Notes: generated by a model not told the origin, from the sequence alone. A stretch of DNA of 64,000 nt from Moheibacter sp035515075 (GCA_035515075.1 DATJBZ010000012.1:65688-129687); one strand, 5' to 3'. Shown: positions 8,825-17,726, counted from the first letter of the stretch. A program made the numbers and translations.

Positions 8825-9657
8825 ACAGATTATTTAATATAGAATGGATCAAGATCTATAACTACAAAACCACGCGCGTTTTTACTTTGATTTACTTTGC
8901 CATGTTGGTGGTATTTGGTTTGATTTTATCGGTCATAAAACCCGAAATTGGTGGAGTCAAATTGGACATTGCGAAATTGGGCTTTTTTAATTTTCCGGAA
9001 ATTTGGCAAAACATTGGTTACGGCGTTTCTATATTGAAAATCTTCATTGCGGTCATCATCATTACCAACATGACCAACGAATATTCGAACGGTACTTTGA
9101 AGCAAAATTTGATCGATGGACTGAGTAAAAAGGAGTTTTTGGGTTCAAAAATCATGACCAATTTTCTATTGGCTTCGTTGTCCAGTGTGTTTGTTTTGGG
9201 AATTTGTTTGGTTTTGGGCTTTGTCTTTTCGACTTCCGAAGCTTCTTTTTGGGAAGGAAGCGGTTATTTATTGGCTTATTTTCTCAAGTTGAATTTGTTT
9301 TTTTCCATCTGTTTGTTTTTAGCTATTTTATTGAAAAAAAGTGCTTTTGCTTTTTTGGGATTAATTTTGCTTTGGGTGGTAGAAACGGTTGTTTCTACGG
9401 TTGAAGTGCTTTTGCGCGCTTATTTCGGCAAGGGATTGGGCCAAATTGATCCTGATACATTTTATTTGTCCAATTATTTGCCCTTGAACGCATCTTCAAA
9501 TTTAATTGCTTTTCCTGTGAATTTTGAAGGAATGATTACGGGTGGTTCTTTGTTTGTTTTGAAAGACATCAACCTATCTATGGTGGTAGCAGCTGTGATT
9601 TATATATTGATTTTTAGTTATTTGTCTTATCGATTGCTGGCCAAGCGAGATTTGTAA
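8821..9657 (+). CDS. ABC-2 type transporter permease
   Basis: 278 residues, six predicted membrane spans, with the cytoplasmic loop ITNMTNEYSNGTLKQNLIDGLSKKEF near 80-105 that marks ABC-2 permeases. It is translationally coupled to the ATPase gene before it and is the only permease, so it probably works as a homodimer. It does not look like GldF: it lacks a GldG partner gene and the usual gld gene context. Confidence 0.88.
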   Translation: MNRLFNIEWIKIYNYKTTRVFTLIYFAMLVVFGLILSVIKPEIGGVKLDIAKLGFFNFPEIWQNIGYGVSILKIFIAVIIITNMTNEYSNGTLKQNLIDGLSKKEFLGSKIMTNFLLASLSSVFVLGICLVLGFVFSTSEASFWEGSGYLLAYFLKLNLFFSICLFLAILLKKSAFAFLGLILLWVVETVVSTVEVLLRAYFGKGLGQIDPDTFYLSNYLPLNASSNLIAFPVNFEGMITGGSLFVLKDINLSMVVAAVIYILIFSYLSYRLLAKRDL

Positions 9658-9704
9658 TTTTGCTGGTGGGTATCCAAAGATTTCGGTGACTTTATGATTT
9701 GGGT

Positions 9705-9736
9705 TTTGTAGAATTGTACTTTATATTTTATCTTCG
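9705..9736 (+). promoter_or_regulatory. Promoter of nrnA-gldI-PPIase operon
   Basis: TTTG at 9705-9708, a 20-base spacer, and TATCTTCG at 9729-9736 (one mismatch to TAnnTTTG). The first ATG is only 6 bases after the box, so the leader would be almost absent. Confidence 0.5.
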
Positions 9737-9742
9737 CAAGCT

Positions 9743-10765
9743 ATGCAGATGCACAATTTTCAACAACTCAAAGATTTATTACGTCAGCCCAAGCGCATTG
9801 TGATCATTCCTCACCGAAATCCAGATGGTGATGCCATTGGTTCGACTTTGGCGATGAAACGATACCTGTCCAAATTGGGGCATGAAAGTGAGGTGGTTTC
9901 GCCCAATGATTTTCCGAAATTTCTGAAATGGTTGGAAGGTGCGAAGGACATTCACATTGCGGAGTACACTCCTTCCAAGGCAAGAGGAATTGTCGAAAGA
10001 GCGGAGTTGATTTTCATTTTGGATTTCAATTCCATGGCGAGAATCGATGAAGTAGGCGAGTGGGTGACGCGAAGCAAAGTGCTGAAAGTCATGATCGATC
10101 ACCACCAAGCACCTGATCAGTTTGATTTCATGTATTCGGACGTCAACATTCCAGCGACTTGTCAGATGGTGTACAACTTCATTGAAGCCATGGGTGATTT
10201 GGAATTGATCGATAAAAAAATAGCCGAGTGCATTTATACGGGTATTTTGACCGATACAGGAAATTTCCGTTTTAGAAATACTTCGGCGGCGACACACCGT
10301 GTGGTTGCGCATTTGTTGGAGAAAGATATTGAAATTGATCAAATCAACAATGACCTATTTGACACTTCTTCAGAAAACCGCATGAAATTGTTGGGCTTGG
10401 CATTGAGTACTTTGCAATCCTTTCCAGCACATCGAACTGCGATCATGCACTTGACCCGAAAACAACAATTTGATTTTAGCTCTCAAAAAGGCGATACGGA
10501 AGGGTTTGTGAATTATGGTTTGGCTTTGAAAGACCATGTTTTTGCAGTGATTTTTATCGAAGATCAACAGAATGATTTCATTAAAATCTCTTTTCGATCC
10601 AAAGGCGATTTTGATGTGAACGCTTTTGCGCGAAAACATTTCAATGGTGGTGGACACGTGAATGCAGCAGGAGGACGTTCGGATTTGACCATGGAAGCCA
10701 CTTTGTTGAAGTTTGAGGAATTGTTGGAAGAATACAAAGAGGAATTAGAAAAAGTTGAAATTTGA
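9743..10765 (+). CDS. nrnA: DHH family phosphoesterase (NrnA-type nanoRNase / pAp phosphatase)
   Basis: 340 residues. The DHH domain shows NPDGDAIGS near 28, DFNSMARID near 92 and the name-giving IDHH near 119; the DHHA1 domain ends in FNGGGHVNAAGG near 300. Such enzymes degrade 2-5 nt RNAs and dephosphorylate 3'-phosphoadenosine 5'-phosphate. All manganese ligands expected for the family appear present. The gene overlaps gldI by 4 bases and is followed by a PPIase gene, a combination typical of Flavobacteriia. Confidence 0.93.
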   Translation: MQMHNFQQLKDLLRQPKRIVIIPHRNPDGDAIGSTLAMKRYLSKLGHESEVVSPNDFPKFLKWLEGAKDIHIAEYTPSKARGIVERAELIFILDFNSMARIDEVGEWVTRSKVLKVMIDHHQAPDQFDFMYSDVNIPATCQMVYNFIEAMGDLELIDKKIAECIYTGILTDTGNFRFRNTSAATHRVVAHLLEKDIEIDQINNDLFDTSSENRMKLLGLALSTLQSFPAHRTAIMHLTRKQQFDFSSQKGDTEGFVNYGLALKDHVFAVIFIEDQQNDFIKISFRSKGDFDVNAFARKHFNGGGHVNAAGGRSDLTMEATLLKFEELLEEYKEELEKVEI

Positions 10766-11298
10766 AAAAGCTTGGTTACATATTGATGGCGTTAGGTTTG
10801 ATGGCTTGTGAAAACAAGATCATTCAATATCCAGTCAATTACGACAATGAGCGGGCGAAGTTTTTGACCTTTTCACAAGACCGAAACAAACAGATTTTGG
10901 AAGAAGACAATGAAATGATCCAAAGCTACATCGACCGTTCGGGCATTGCTTTTTCAAAAACATCGTATGGCTTTTGGTTGTCCAATTCTGGAGAGAAGAC
11001 TGCTTCAATGGCGAAAACAGGCGATCATGTTCAGTACCGCTATGAAGTGGCTGATTTGGAAGGTCAAATTATTTATTCAGAAGAAGAAATTGGAACAAAA
11101 GATGCGGTACTTGGCAAAGAGAATTTGACGCGTGGGTTGCACATCAGTTTGCAATTGATCGAAAAAGGAGATTCGGCCACGGCGCTTTATCCGTCGTTTA
11201 TTGGCTATGGTACCTACGGCGATCAAAATAAAATCAAGGGCGATTTGCCATTGGTATACAAAATTAAGATTTTAGACATTCAGAAAAAGATAGATTAA
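10762..11298 (+). CDS. gldI: Gliding motility lipoprotein GldI (FKBP-type PPIase)
   Basis: 178-residue lipoprotein with a single FKBP-like domain. The signal peptide ends LMAC (Cys16). The start is a TTG that overlaps the nrnA stop (TTGA); the next in-frame ATG would leave only eight residues before the lipobox, so the TTG is needed for export. The domain runs from TGDHVQYRYEV near 90 to the end (KGDLPLVYKIKIL). GldI is required for gliding and type IX secretion in Flavobacterium johnsoniae and is thought to help fold envelope components. The gene lies 2 bases before a second PPIase gene. Confidence 0.88.
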   Translation: MKKLGYILMALGLMACENKIIQYPVNYDNERAKFLTFSQDRNKQILEEDNEMIQSYIDRSGIAFSKTSYGFWLSNSGEKTASMAKTGDHVQYRYEVADLEGQIIYSEEEIGTKDAVLGKENLTRGLHISLQLIEKGDSATALYPSFIGYGTYGDQNKIKGDLPLVYKIKILDIQKKID

Positions 11299-11300
11299 AC

Positions 11301-12380
11301 ATGAGAAAAATAGTATCAATCCTAACAGCAACTATTTTGATGGTCAGCTGTTCAACTGTTAAAATACCCAATTCAATGAGTAAAGAAGAATACAAAGAAT
11401 TAAAAGATGGGCTGTATGCTCAAATGGAAACCAATAAAGGTGTAATGACGATCGAGTTGTTCGAGGAAGAAGCCCCTTTGACGGTAGCGAATTTTGTTGG
11501 TTTGGCGGAAGGCTCCAAAGCGAATGACGCAAAACCTTTGGGAACACCATTTTATGACGGCATTATTTTTCACCGTGTGATCAAGGATTTCATGATTCAA
11601 GGTGGAGATCCAGATGGAAAAGGGACAGGAGGTCCAGGTTACAGTTTTGAAGATGAGTTTTTCTCTGACAGAAAACACGACCAAAAAGGAATTTTGTCCA
11701 TGGCCAATTCAGGACCCAATACCAACGGTAGCCAATTTTTCATCACCGAAGTGCCTACACCTTGGTTGGATGGAAGACACACGGTTTTTGGTCAAGTGAT
11801 CAAAGGTTTGGAAGTGGTTGATGCCATTGCCAATGTTGAGAAAGGGATGCAAGATCGTCCAACAGAAGATGTGATCATCGAGCATGTCAGCATCATCAAA
11901 AAAGGAGACCAATACAAAAATTACAACGGAGGAAAAGCTTTTGAAGCCGCTCAAGCAGCGCACAAAGCCAAAATTGAAGCCATTGAAAAAGAGGCTCAAT
12001 TGGCAATGCAGAAAGAAATTGAGCGTCAAAAAGAATTGACGACTCAAGCCAAGAAAACCGAATCAGGTTTGATGTATGTGGTGTTGGAAGAAGGAAATGG
12101 AGCGATGCCCAATGCTGGAGACGAATTGGATGTGCACTATACCTTGAGATTGAATGATGGTGAAAAGTTGGATTCTTCTTTCGATAGAAATCAGCCTTTG
12201 ACCGCTGTGGTTGGAGAAACGCAATTGATTCAAGGATGGATGGAAGCTTTGACCATGTTCAAAAAAGGAAGCAAGGTTTTCTTGATCATTCCTTCGGATT
12301 TGGGCTATGGACCACAAGGTGCTGGAGGAGTCATTCCACCAAATGCAACTTTGTATTTTGATATGGAAATATTGGATTAA
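11301..12380 (+). CDS. Dual-domain peptidyl-prolyl isomerase lipoprotein (cyclophilin + FKBP)
   Basis: 359 residues. A lipoprotein signal ends MVSC (Cys17). A cyclophilin domain fills about 40-205 (FHRVIKDFMIQGGDPDG with the catalytic Arg, then GSQFFITEVPTPWLDGRHTVFG). A charged, probably coiled helical linker spans about 210-250. An FKBP domain fills about 250-359 (LDVHYTLRLNDG, IQGWMEALTMFKKGSK, GGVIPPNATLYFDMEIL). Both isomerase sites look intact. Together with GldI this operon supplies three PPIase domains to the periplasm, which suggests a folding role for secreted and outer-membrane proteins. Confidence 0.93.
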   Translation: MRKIVSILTATILMVSCSTVKIPNSMSKEEYKELKDGLYAQMETNKGVMTIELFEEEAPLTVANFVGLAEGSKANDAKPLGTPFYDGIIFHRVIKDFMIQGGDPDGKGTGGPGYSFEDEFFSDRKHDQKGILSMANSGPNTNGSQFFITEVPTPWLDGRHTVFGQVIKGLEVVDAIANVEKGMQDRPTEDVIIEHVSIIKKGDQYKNYNGGKAFEAAQAAHKAKIEAIEKEAQLAMQKEIERQKELTTQAKKTESGLMYVVLEEGNGAMPNAGDELDVHYTLRLNDGEKLDSSFDRNQPLTAVVGETQLIQGWMEALTMFKKGSKVFLIIPSDLGYGPQGAGGVIPPNATLYFDMEILD

Positions 12381-12400
12381 TCCAAATATAACTTTATAAG

Positions 12401-12434
12401 AATCCCACAGTTTGTTGAAATTGTGGGATTTTTT
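12401..12434 (+). terminator. Intrinsic terminator after the PPIase operon
   Basis: A 9-bp perfect stem (aatcccaca / tgtgggatt) with a 12-base loop and a T-run, 20 bases after the stop codon. Confidence 0.8.
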
Positions 12435-12462
12435 GTTGGTGATTTTCCCAAGGAAACAGCCT

Positions 12463-13104
12463 TTATTCCATGCGGTACAAACCTGTTTTGATAGCGAACA
12501 AGACCAAACCTACACGGTTTTTGATGTTCAATTTGGCAAATACTGCATCCCTATAATTGTCAATTGTTTTGGGGCTCAAGAACATTTTTTCAGCGATTTC
12601 TTTGTAAGTCAAGTCTGTGCATGCCAATTGGATGAATTGAATTTCTCTTTCTTTCAATTCTTCTAATTCATGTTGTTTGTTTTTTAAACTGCCCAACAAA
12701 GCATCGGTCACATTTTGGGTATGAAAAAATCCATGGGCCAAAGTCGTGTTCAAAGCTTGGTACAATATGTCTTTTTGGATGTCCTTGCTCAAATATCCTT
12801 TGGCGCCTGCTTTGAGCATTTGAATGATCGTATGCTCACCTTCTTCTACTGAAAGTGCCAAAACTGCAATGTGAGGATGTTCTTTTGATAGGACTTTTGT
12901 GGTTTCAATGCCATTCAACACAGGCATGTTGATGTCCATCAAAACAATTTCAGGTTGGATTTTTTTAGCGTCCAGTGCGTGGAGTAATTCCAAACCATTT
13001 TTAAAAATTCCTTCGATTTGGAAATTGTCAAATCCTTCGATAAGATTTCCAATGGCTTGTGACAATAAGGTGTGGTCGTCGACTATGGCTACTTTATGTT
13101 TCAT
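12463..13104 (-). CDS. Response regulator, NarL/FixJ family
   Basis: 213 residues. Receiver domain: DD at 9-10, phospho-acceptor D57 in VLMDINMP, Ser in LALSVEE and Lys in YLSKDI. A LuxR-type helix-turn-helix follows (TYKEIAEKMFLSPKTIDNYRDAVFAKL, about 165-192), so it binds DNA. It overlaps the histidine kinase gene by 11 bases and is the last gene of a four-gene operon with a membrane protein and a lipoprotein. Targets are unknown. Confidence 0.93.
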   Translation of the reverse strand: MKHKVAIVDDHTLLSQAIGNLIEGFDNFQIEGIFKNGLELLHALDAKKIQPEIVLMDINMPVLNGIETTKVLSKEHPHIAVLALSVEEGEHTIIQMLKAGAKGYLSKDIQKDILYQALNTTLAHGFFHTQNVTDALLGSLKNKQHELEELKEREIQFIQLACTDLTYKEIAEKMFLSPKTIDNYRDAVFAKLNIKNRVGLVLFAIKTGLYRME

Positions 13105-13855
13105 GGTATTTTTTTTGAATGGTCAATTTCGTTCCATTTTTTTTGATGGATGCAATGTTGATGTCTGCGGCGATCAGTTGCGCCCTGGTTTTGATGTTCT
13201 TTAAGCCGATGCCTTTGAAATCGTCCAAAGGGTCAAAGCCAATGCCATTGTCCCTAATTTGAATGGTCAATAGATGAGGTTGGTAGTTGAAATGGATGGA
13301 CAATTCTGTTGCGCGGGCATGTCGAATGGTATTGGAGAAAAATTCTTGGATCATTCTAAAAAAAATGATTTCATCTTTTTGTGGAATGTCAAATGGCGTT
13401 CCACTGATGTTGAATTCTGCATGGATAAAATTCATGCGATCAAAACGTTCAATTTCGTTGTTGACGGCTTCAAGTATCCGCATGTTTTTTAAACTTTCTG
13501 GATTGATTGACCTTGATAGTGCTTTCAATTCACGCAGTGCATTGCCTAAAATCTCCACCGAATCTTTGATTTTTTCCTCGTTATTTTGTGCGTTTTGAAG
13601 GTGGATTTTTGCCAAAGTGACCAATTGACCAATGTTGTCATGCAATTCCCAACTGATGTTTCGGAGTGTTTCTTCCCTGATTTCAATTTGTGATTCTGCC
13701 AACTCTTGTTCAAACCGCTTTTTCTCATCCATTTGTTCTTGGATCAACTTGTTTTTTCGATGATTGAAAATGACAAACAAGAATACCATCGCCAAAGGTG
13801 CCAGGAGCATGAAGGCAAAGAGAATGGCCAATATTTTATCGTTTTCCTGCAACAT
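13094..13855 (-). CDS. Sensor histidine kinase without a sensor domain (HisKA_3 type)
   Basis: About 253 residues: one membrane helix (about 8-30), a coiled stretch, the dimerisation and phosphoacceptor helix (SWELHDNIGQLVTLAKIHL, His near 75) and an HATPase_c domain (N-box EFFSNTIRHARA, G1 box IRDNGIGFD, G2 box GIGLKNI). There is no periplasmic or PAS domain, so the signal must come from a partner. An ATG three codons upstream (13864) is also possible. The gene overlaps the 7-TM protein gene by 20 bases, which makes that protein the obvious input. Confidence 0.9.
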   Translation of the reverse strand: MLQENDKILAILFAFMLLAPLAMVFLFVIFNHRKNKLIQEQMDEKKRFEQELAESQIEIREETLRNISWELHDNIGQLVTLAKIHLQNAQNNEEKIKDSVEILGNALRELKALSRSINPESLKNMRILEAVNNEIERFDRMNFIHAEFNISGTPFDIPQKDEIIFFRMIQEFFSNTIRHARATELSIHFNYQPHLLTIQIRDNGIGFDPLDDFKGIGLKNIKTRAQLIAADINIASIKKNGTKLTIQKKYHET

Positions 13856-14447
13856 AAAAACCAATGATATAACTTCCGTACAATAACAAATTCAACAAGA
13901 CAATTGCTAGGGCATAAAATTCATCTACATGAAATCCCATGCCTACCATGAGGGACAATGGAACGTATCCAATATAAAATATCAGCATGCCGGACACGAT
14001 CCAAAACGCAGGCAATTGCTGGTAATGTATCACTTCTTTTGACCGCAACAATTTTGCGAAAAAAACAACTGAACCGACCAAAACCATGATTGATTGGAAG
14101 TTGACGGCTGTTTTTAACAAAGGGCGCATCACACCTTTGCTGTAAATGTCATAGATAACTGCTGCTGCAAATAAGCCCAACAAAATCCATTTGATCATTT
14201 TTAGATTCAACAAACGATCAAACCAATACAAATACACCAAAAATGACAGCATGATGTAAACATTGTACAGCAATCTTATTTTGAAGTTGAGGGCAATGTA
14301 GGTAGCCAGAAACTCATTGATCAACGAGTAAATAAGAAAAGGCAAAAATATCCACAAAGCGGTATTTTTATAGCTTTTCCAATTGTACAAAGCAAATAAA
14401 CAAGCAATGAATTGAAGTGCTAAATAAGTGTAGTTCTGGATACCCAT
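13836..14447 (-). CDS. 7-TM membrane protein, putative sensor partner of the kinase
   Basis: 203 residues made almost wholly of seven hydrophobic helices (about 5-22, 30-53, 59-77, 86-104, 112-132, 145-170, 178-198). I used the ATG at 14447, 19 bases after the stop of the lipoprotein gene; a longer reading from 14522 would overlap that gene and lacks a plausible N-terminus. I do not recognise a named family. Its place between a lipoprotein and a sensor-less kinase suggests that it detects or relays a membrane signal. No transport or enzyme motif is visible. Confidence 0.75.
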   Translation of the reverse strand: MGIQNYTYLALQFIACLFALYNWKSYKNTALWIFLPFLIYSLINEFLATYIALNFKIRLLYNVYIMLSFLVYLYWFDRLLNLKMIKWILLGLFAAAVIYDIYSKGVMRPLLKTAVNFQSIMVLVGSVVFFAKLLRSKEVIHYQQLPAFWIVSGMLIFYIGYVPLSLMVGMGFHVDEFYALAIVLLNLLLYGSYIIGFYVAGKR

Positions 14448-14466
14448 TGAAATTTCTTTATTGGTT

Positions 14467-15012
14467 TTAATTGCCCAAACCTGTGCTTTGGAACATGTCA
14501 TCTGGAACGCCGGCACCACCAAGATTCAAACGATCAGCGCTCACGATGTTCAGATTGTCTTGTAAATCATCGCCATTGCTAGGGTTGATTGTCGGGACGA
14601 AAAACACGGTTTGCCTTGGTTCCATCGATCCATTGCTTTGGTTTTCTTGGTATTTGGTCCCCATGTAAACCCTCAAGCCGAGTTTTCCTTTGTATCCTTT
14701 GTCATTAACATGTTGTTCCATGTAGGCGATGTATTGTTTGACTTCATCCAATTCAAACCAAATGTAGCGTCCTGCTCCTTCATAATTGGGATAGCTGCCA
14801 GACATCGTCTCTTGGATACGTCCGTAAAATTCAGTCAGGTATGCTTGTTCCATTTCATCGGCTTCTGCGACAGAAATTAACCCATTGGGGTTTCCGCAAG
14901 GAACTTGTACGGAACAATGAAGGTGATCTGTGCCATTGGCCGCATCATCATTTTTGCAAGACGATAAAGCGATCACCATCCAAGTAGCGGTAAGTAAATA
15001 GAGTGTTTTCAT
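14467..15012 (-). CDS. Lipoprotein of unknown function in a two-component operon
   Basis: 181 residues. Lipoprotein signal with lipobox ALSSC (Cys19), a short acidic linker, a Cys pair (HLHCSVQVPC, 33-39), then a mixed alpha/beta domain with IWFELDEVKQYIAYMEQH and GKLGLRVYMGTKYQ. The last pattern resembles a small unnamed protein family widespread in Bacteroidota, often beside a small membrane protein; this is from memory and needs a search. It begins the operon with the 7-TM protein, kinase and regulator genes and could be the extracytoplasmic ligand-binding part. TAACTTTG on the minus strand at 15060-15067 is a possible -7 element. Confidence 0.7.
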   Translation of the reverse strand: MKTLYLLTATWMVIALSSCKNDDAANGTDHLHCSVQVPCGNPNGLISVAEADEMEQAYLTEFYGRIQETMSGSYPNYEGAGRYIWFELDEVKQYIAYMEQHVNDKGYKGKLGLRVYMGTKYQENQSNGSMEPRQTVFFVPTINPSNGDDLQDNLNIVSADRLNLGGAGVPDDMFQSTGLGN

Positions 15013-15096
15013 AAAGTGTTTTTTAATTTGTTACTATAAAAATATGGAACTATTTGATTCAAAGTTAGTTTTTCAATTGTTTTTTCTATCTTCAAT

Positions 15097-15126
15097 AAAA
15101 AAGCTCCATTTTCTGGGAGCTTTTTT
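15097..15126 (-). terminator. Intrinsic terminator of the LamG lipoprotein gene
   Basis: Symmetric element: A6-gctcc, 8-base loop, ggagc-T6. It is downstream of the minus-strand gene ending at 15158 and would also insulate the operon starting at 15012. Confidence 0.75.
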
Positions 15127-15157
15127 AAAAAAGAATTTGATCATGTTATTCTAAAAT

Positions 15158-15976
15158 TTATTGACAGCAAGCGGTGAGTTGAAACAATTCAATGGCTTCG
15201 ATTTGTGTCAGTTCGCGTTTGTAAATGATGACATCATCCAACAAGCCAGTATATTCTTTGCCCAAAAACAGATCGCCGACATTGTTTGTGCCTTGTGGAC
15301 TGTTGCATCCAGTGTTGGGGGTGTTGGTAGAGAGGATCCCATCGACATACATTTTTGTGCCAGCTGGCGTTCCATCAGAAGTGACTACAATGTGGTGCCA
15401 GACATTTTTTGAAGGGTCATAGATGCAAGTCGTATCGCCGTAAGGATTGTTGATGCCATCGCCCCATAAGCTATAATCATTCACACCAAATACTGAATTT
15501 CTACAATCAGACAAAGACAATGACCATTGTCCATAAGTGTCTGGACAATGCAAGCCAGTATCACGGCCAATCAATTGTTCGTACCAGCCTCCATCTCTTG
15601 TGCCTGAGGTTTTGAACCATAGCGAAATTGAAAAAGCTTGGTTGTCAAAATCGTTGATGAAAGTAGGATTGGCATAGGTTAGAAAGTCGCCATTGTTTCT
15701 GTCAAATGAGAAGGCGCAATTGGCATTTCCATTTCTGTCTTGCGCGGCTACCGCCGTGGTAGGATTGTTCAAATGACGGCCGTTACCTGAAAAGTCATTC
15801 AAGGATCCACCGGAAAAAGGGTAAAATGCAAGGACATCATTTTGAAGATGCGTTGGAAGGCAAGAAGCTGCCGGAATAGGGTCTTCTGAGATTGGTTCTT
15901 CATCATCGTTGTTACAAGAAACGATCAAGCCTATGATGACAATGAGATACAGTAGATTGAATTTTAAATTTTTCAT
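15158..15976 (-). CDS. LamG-domain (concanavalin A-like) lipoprotein
   Basis: 272 residues from the ATG at 15976, giving the lipoprotein signal MKNLKFNLLYLIVIIGLIVSC followed by an acidic NNDDEEP spacer typical of surface-exposed Bacteroidota lipoproteins. Residues 50-270 form a LamG jelly roll: LAFYPFSGGSLNDFSGNGRHL, FSISLWFKTSG, VWHHIVVTSDG, KMYVDGIL, LLDDVIIYKREL. Such domains bind sugars or proteins. Six or more cysteines may form disulfides. The ligand is unknown, and no enzyme domain is attached. Confidence 0.85.
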   Translation of the reverse strand: MKNLKFNLLYLIVIIGLIVSCNNDDEEPISEDPIPAASCLPTHLQNDVLAFYPFSGGSLNDFSGNGRHLNNPTTAVAAQDRNGNANCAFSFDRNNGDFLTYANPTFINDFDNQAFSISLWFKTSGTRDGGWYEQLIGRDTGLHCPDTYGQWSLSLSDCRNSVFGVNDYSLWGDGINNPYGDTTCIYDPSKNVWHHIVVTSDGTPAGTKMYVDGILSTNTPNTGCNSPQGTNNVGDLFLGKEYTGLLDDVIIYKRELTQIEAIELFQLTACCQ

Positions 15977-16349
15977 GCCGAATGTTTTTTTAAGATTATT
16001 AAAAGATTTCTTAAGCAAATTTTGTGAATCTTGATGGCATGTACATTAGGCATATCCACTCTTCTGTCAGGGTGAAAACACCCTATTTGTCCAATGCCTG
16101 AATTTGATGTTGTGGAAGTTTGGGTTGAAGGTGATCTGAATGTGTTGGATGTTCAATTGTTGCTGTGAGATTTTTATTGTCCTTCTATTGATGTGATTTG
16201 GGTTGAAAAAGATTGAAAGCAACGAATTTATCTATCCATGGGGAATGACAGTTTTCAACTAATCCCTTTGCATAGGCTTCATTGCACTTTTTCTCACAAA
16301 AAAAGCCAGAAATCAATCTGGCTTTTTGTATAATCGTTTTTAATTTTAT
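15977..16349. other. 373-bp intergenic region without a convincing gene
   Basis: It holds the upstream region of the LamG gene, a small hairpin (agggtg-aaaa-caccct, 16069-16084) and the accC terminator at 16300. A 24-codon reading frame starting at 16094 on the plus strand has no support as a gene. No tRNA or known small RNA is recognised. Confidence 0.6.
16300..16328 (-). terminator. Intrinsic terminator of accBC
   Basis: An 11-bp perfect stem (aaaaagccaga / tctggcttttt) with a 6-base loop, 22 bases downstream of the accC stop on the minus strand. Confidence 0.85.
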
Positions 16350-17708
16350 TTAGAAATTATCCGCATAAGAGGGATCCAATTCAAAGGTATCCATAAATGC
16401 AGTGGTATAATTTCCAGCGATGTAATCTGGATCATCCATCAATTGACGATGGAAAGGAACTGTTGTTTTGATGCCTTCGATGTAAAATTCATCTAAAGCC
16501 CTGCGCATTTTAGCCAAAGCTTCTTCACGCGATTGTGCCGTAACAATCAATTTCGCAATCATCGAATCATAATAAACAGGAATGGTGTAACCCGCATAAA
16601 CGTGGGTATCTACACGAACACCATGTCCACCTGGGATGTTGATGTTGGTAATCGTTCCTGGTGAAGGTCTGAAGTTGTTGTAAGGATCTTCCGCATTGAT
16701 TCGACATTCGATAGAATGCAATTGAGGAAAGTAATTTTTTCCAGAAATGGGTTCTCCTGCAGCGATAAGAATTTGTTCTTTGATCAAATCATAATCCACT
16801 ACTTGTTCGGTGATGGGATGTTCTACTTGGATACGGGTATTCATTTCCATGAAATAGAAATTTCCGTCTTTGTCCACCAAAAACTCTATTGTTCCTACGC
16901 CTTCATAACCGATGTATTCTGCTGCTCTAACGGCTGCATCGCCCATTTTGATTCTCAATTCTTCCGTCATGAATGGAGAAGGAGTTTCTTCGGTTAATTT
17001 TTGGTGACGACGTTGGATGGAACAATCTCTCTCTGACAAGTGACAAGCACGACCCGTAGAATCTCCTGCTACTTGAATTTCAATGTGTCGAGGTTCCAAA
17101 ATCAATTTTTCCATGTACATTCCGCCATTTCCAAAAGCAGCCAAAGCTTCTTGAACAGCAGAATCCCAATGTTTTTCTAAATCTTTTTCGTCAAAAATCT
17201 CGCGCATTCCTTTACCACCACCTCCTGCAGTTGCTTTGATCATGACAGGAAAGCCAATTTTTTTGGCCGTTTTTTTGGCATCGTCCAAATCTTTTAAAAT
17301 TCCTTCAGAACCTGGAACGACAGGAACACCTGCTTCGATCATGGTCGCTTTGGCCGTAGCTTTGTCGCCCATTCGGTCGATTTGCTCAGGTGAAGCACCG
17401 ATGAATTTGATGCCGGTATCTTTACAAGTTTTTGAGAATTTTGAATTTTCTGAAAGGAAGCCATAACCTGGATGGATGGCGTCTGCATCAGTGATTTCTG
17501 CAGCAGCAATGATGTTGGAAATCTTCAAATAAGAATCCGCACTTGCGGCAGGTCCGATACATACTGCTTCATCTGCAAAACGAACATGCAAACTGTCTTG
17601 GTCTGCAGTGGAGTAAACCGCAACGGTTTTGATGCCCATTTCTCTTGCCGTACGAATGACACGCATGGCAATTTCACCACGATTGGCAATTAATATCTTT
17701 TTAAACAT
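16350..17708 (-). CDS. accC: Acetyl-CoA carboxylase, biotin carboxylase subunit
   Basis: 452 residues, the usual length. It starts MFKKILIANRGEIAMRVIRT. The ATP-grasp domain has the glycine loop AGGGGKGMRE at 161-170, and the catalytic core includes MEMNTRIQVEHPITE near 290. It carboxylates the biotin on AccB with bicarbonate and ATP, the first step of fatty acid synthesis. accB lies 18 bases upstream in the same operon. The carboxyltransferase subunits are not in this window. Confidence 0.97.
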   Translation of the reverse strand: MFKKILIANRGEIAMRVIRTAREMGIKTVAVYSTADQDSLHVRFADEAVCIGPAASADSYLKISNIIAAAEITDADAIHPGYGFLSENSKFSKTCKDTGIKFIGASPEQIDRMGDKATAKATMIEAGVPVVPGSEGILKDLDDAKKTAKKIGFPVMIKATAGGGGKGMREIFDEKDLEKHWDSAVQEALAAFGNGGMYMEKLILEPRHIEIQVAGDSTGRACHLSERDCSIQRRHQKLTEETPSPFMTEELRIKMGDAAVRAAEYIGYEGVGTIEFLVDKDGNFYFMEMNTRIQVEHPITEQVVDYDLIKEQILIAAGEPISGKNYFPQLHSIECRINAEDPYNNFRPSPGTITNINIPGGHGVRVDTHVYAGYTIPVYYDSMIAKLIVTAQSREEALAKMRRALDEFYIEGIKTTVPFHRQLMDDPDYIAGNYTTAFMDTFELDPSYADNF

Positions 17709-17726
17709 ATTTATGCAGTTTATGGC

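Noticed and set aside
7922..9657. ABC transporter as GldA-GldF
   Set aside because: No GldG-type gene is present, and the permease does not resemble GldF; a general ABC-2 exporter is the safer call.
16094..16168. 24-codon frame in the gap between the LamG and accC genes
   Set aside because: Too short, without promoter, terminator or recognisable pattern; probably chance in a gene-free stretch.
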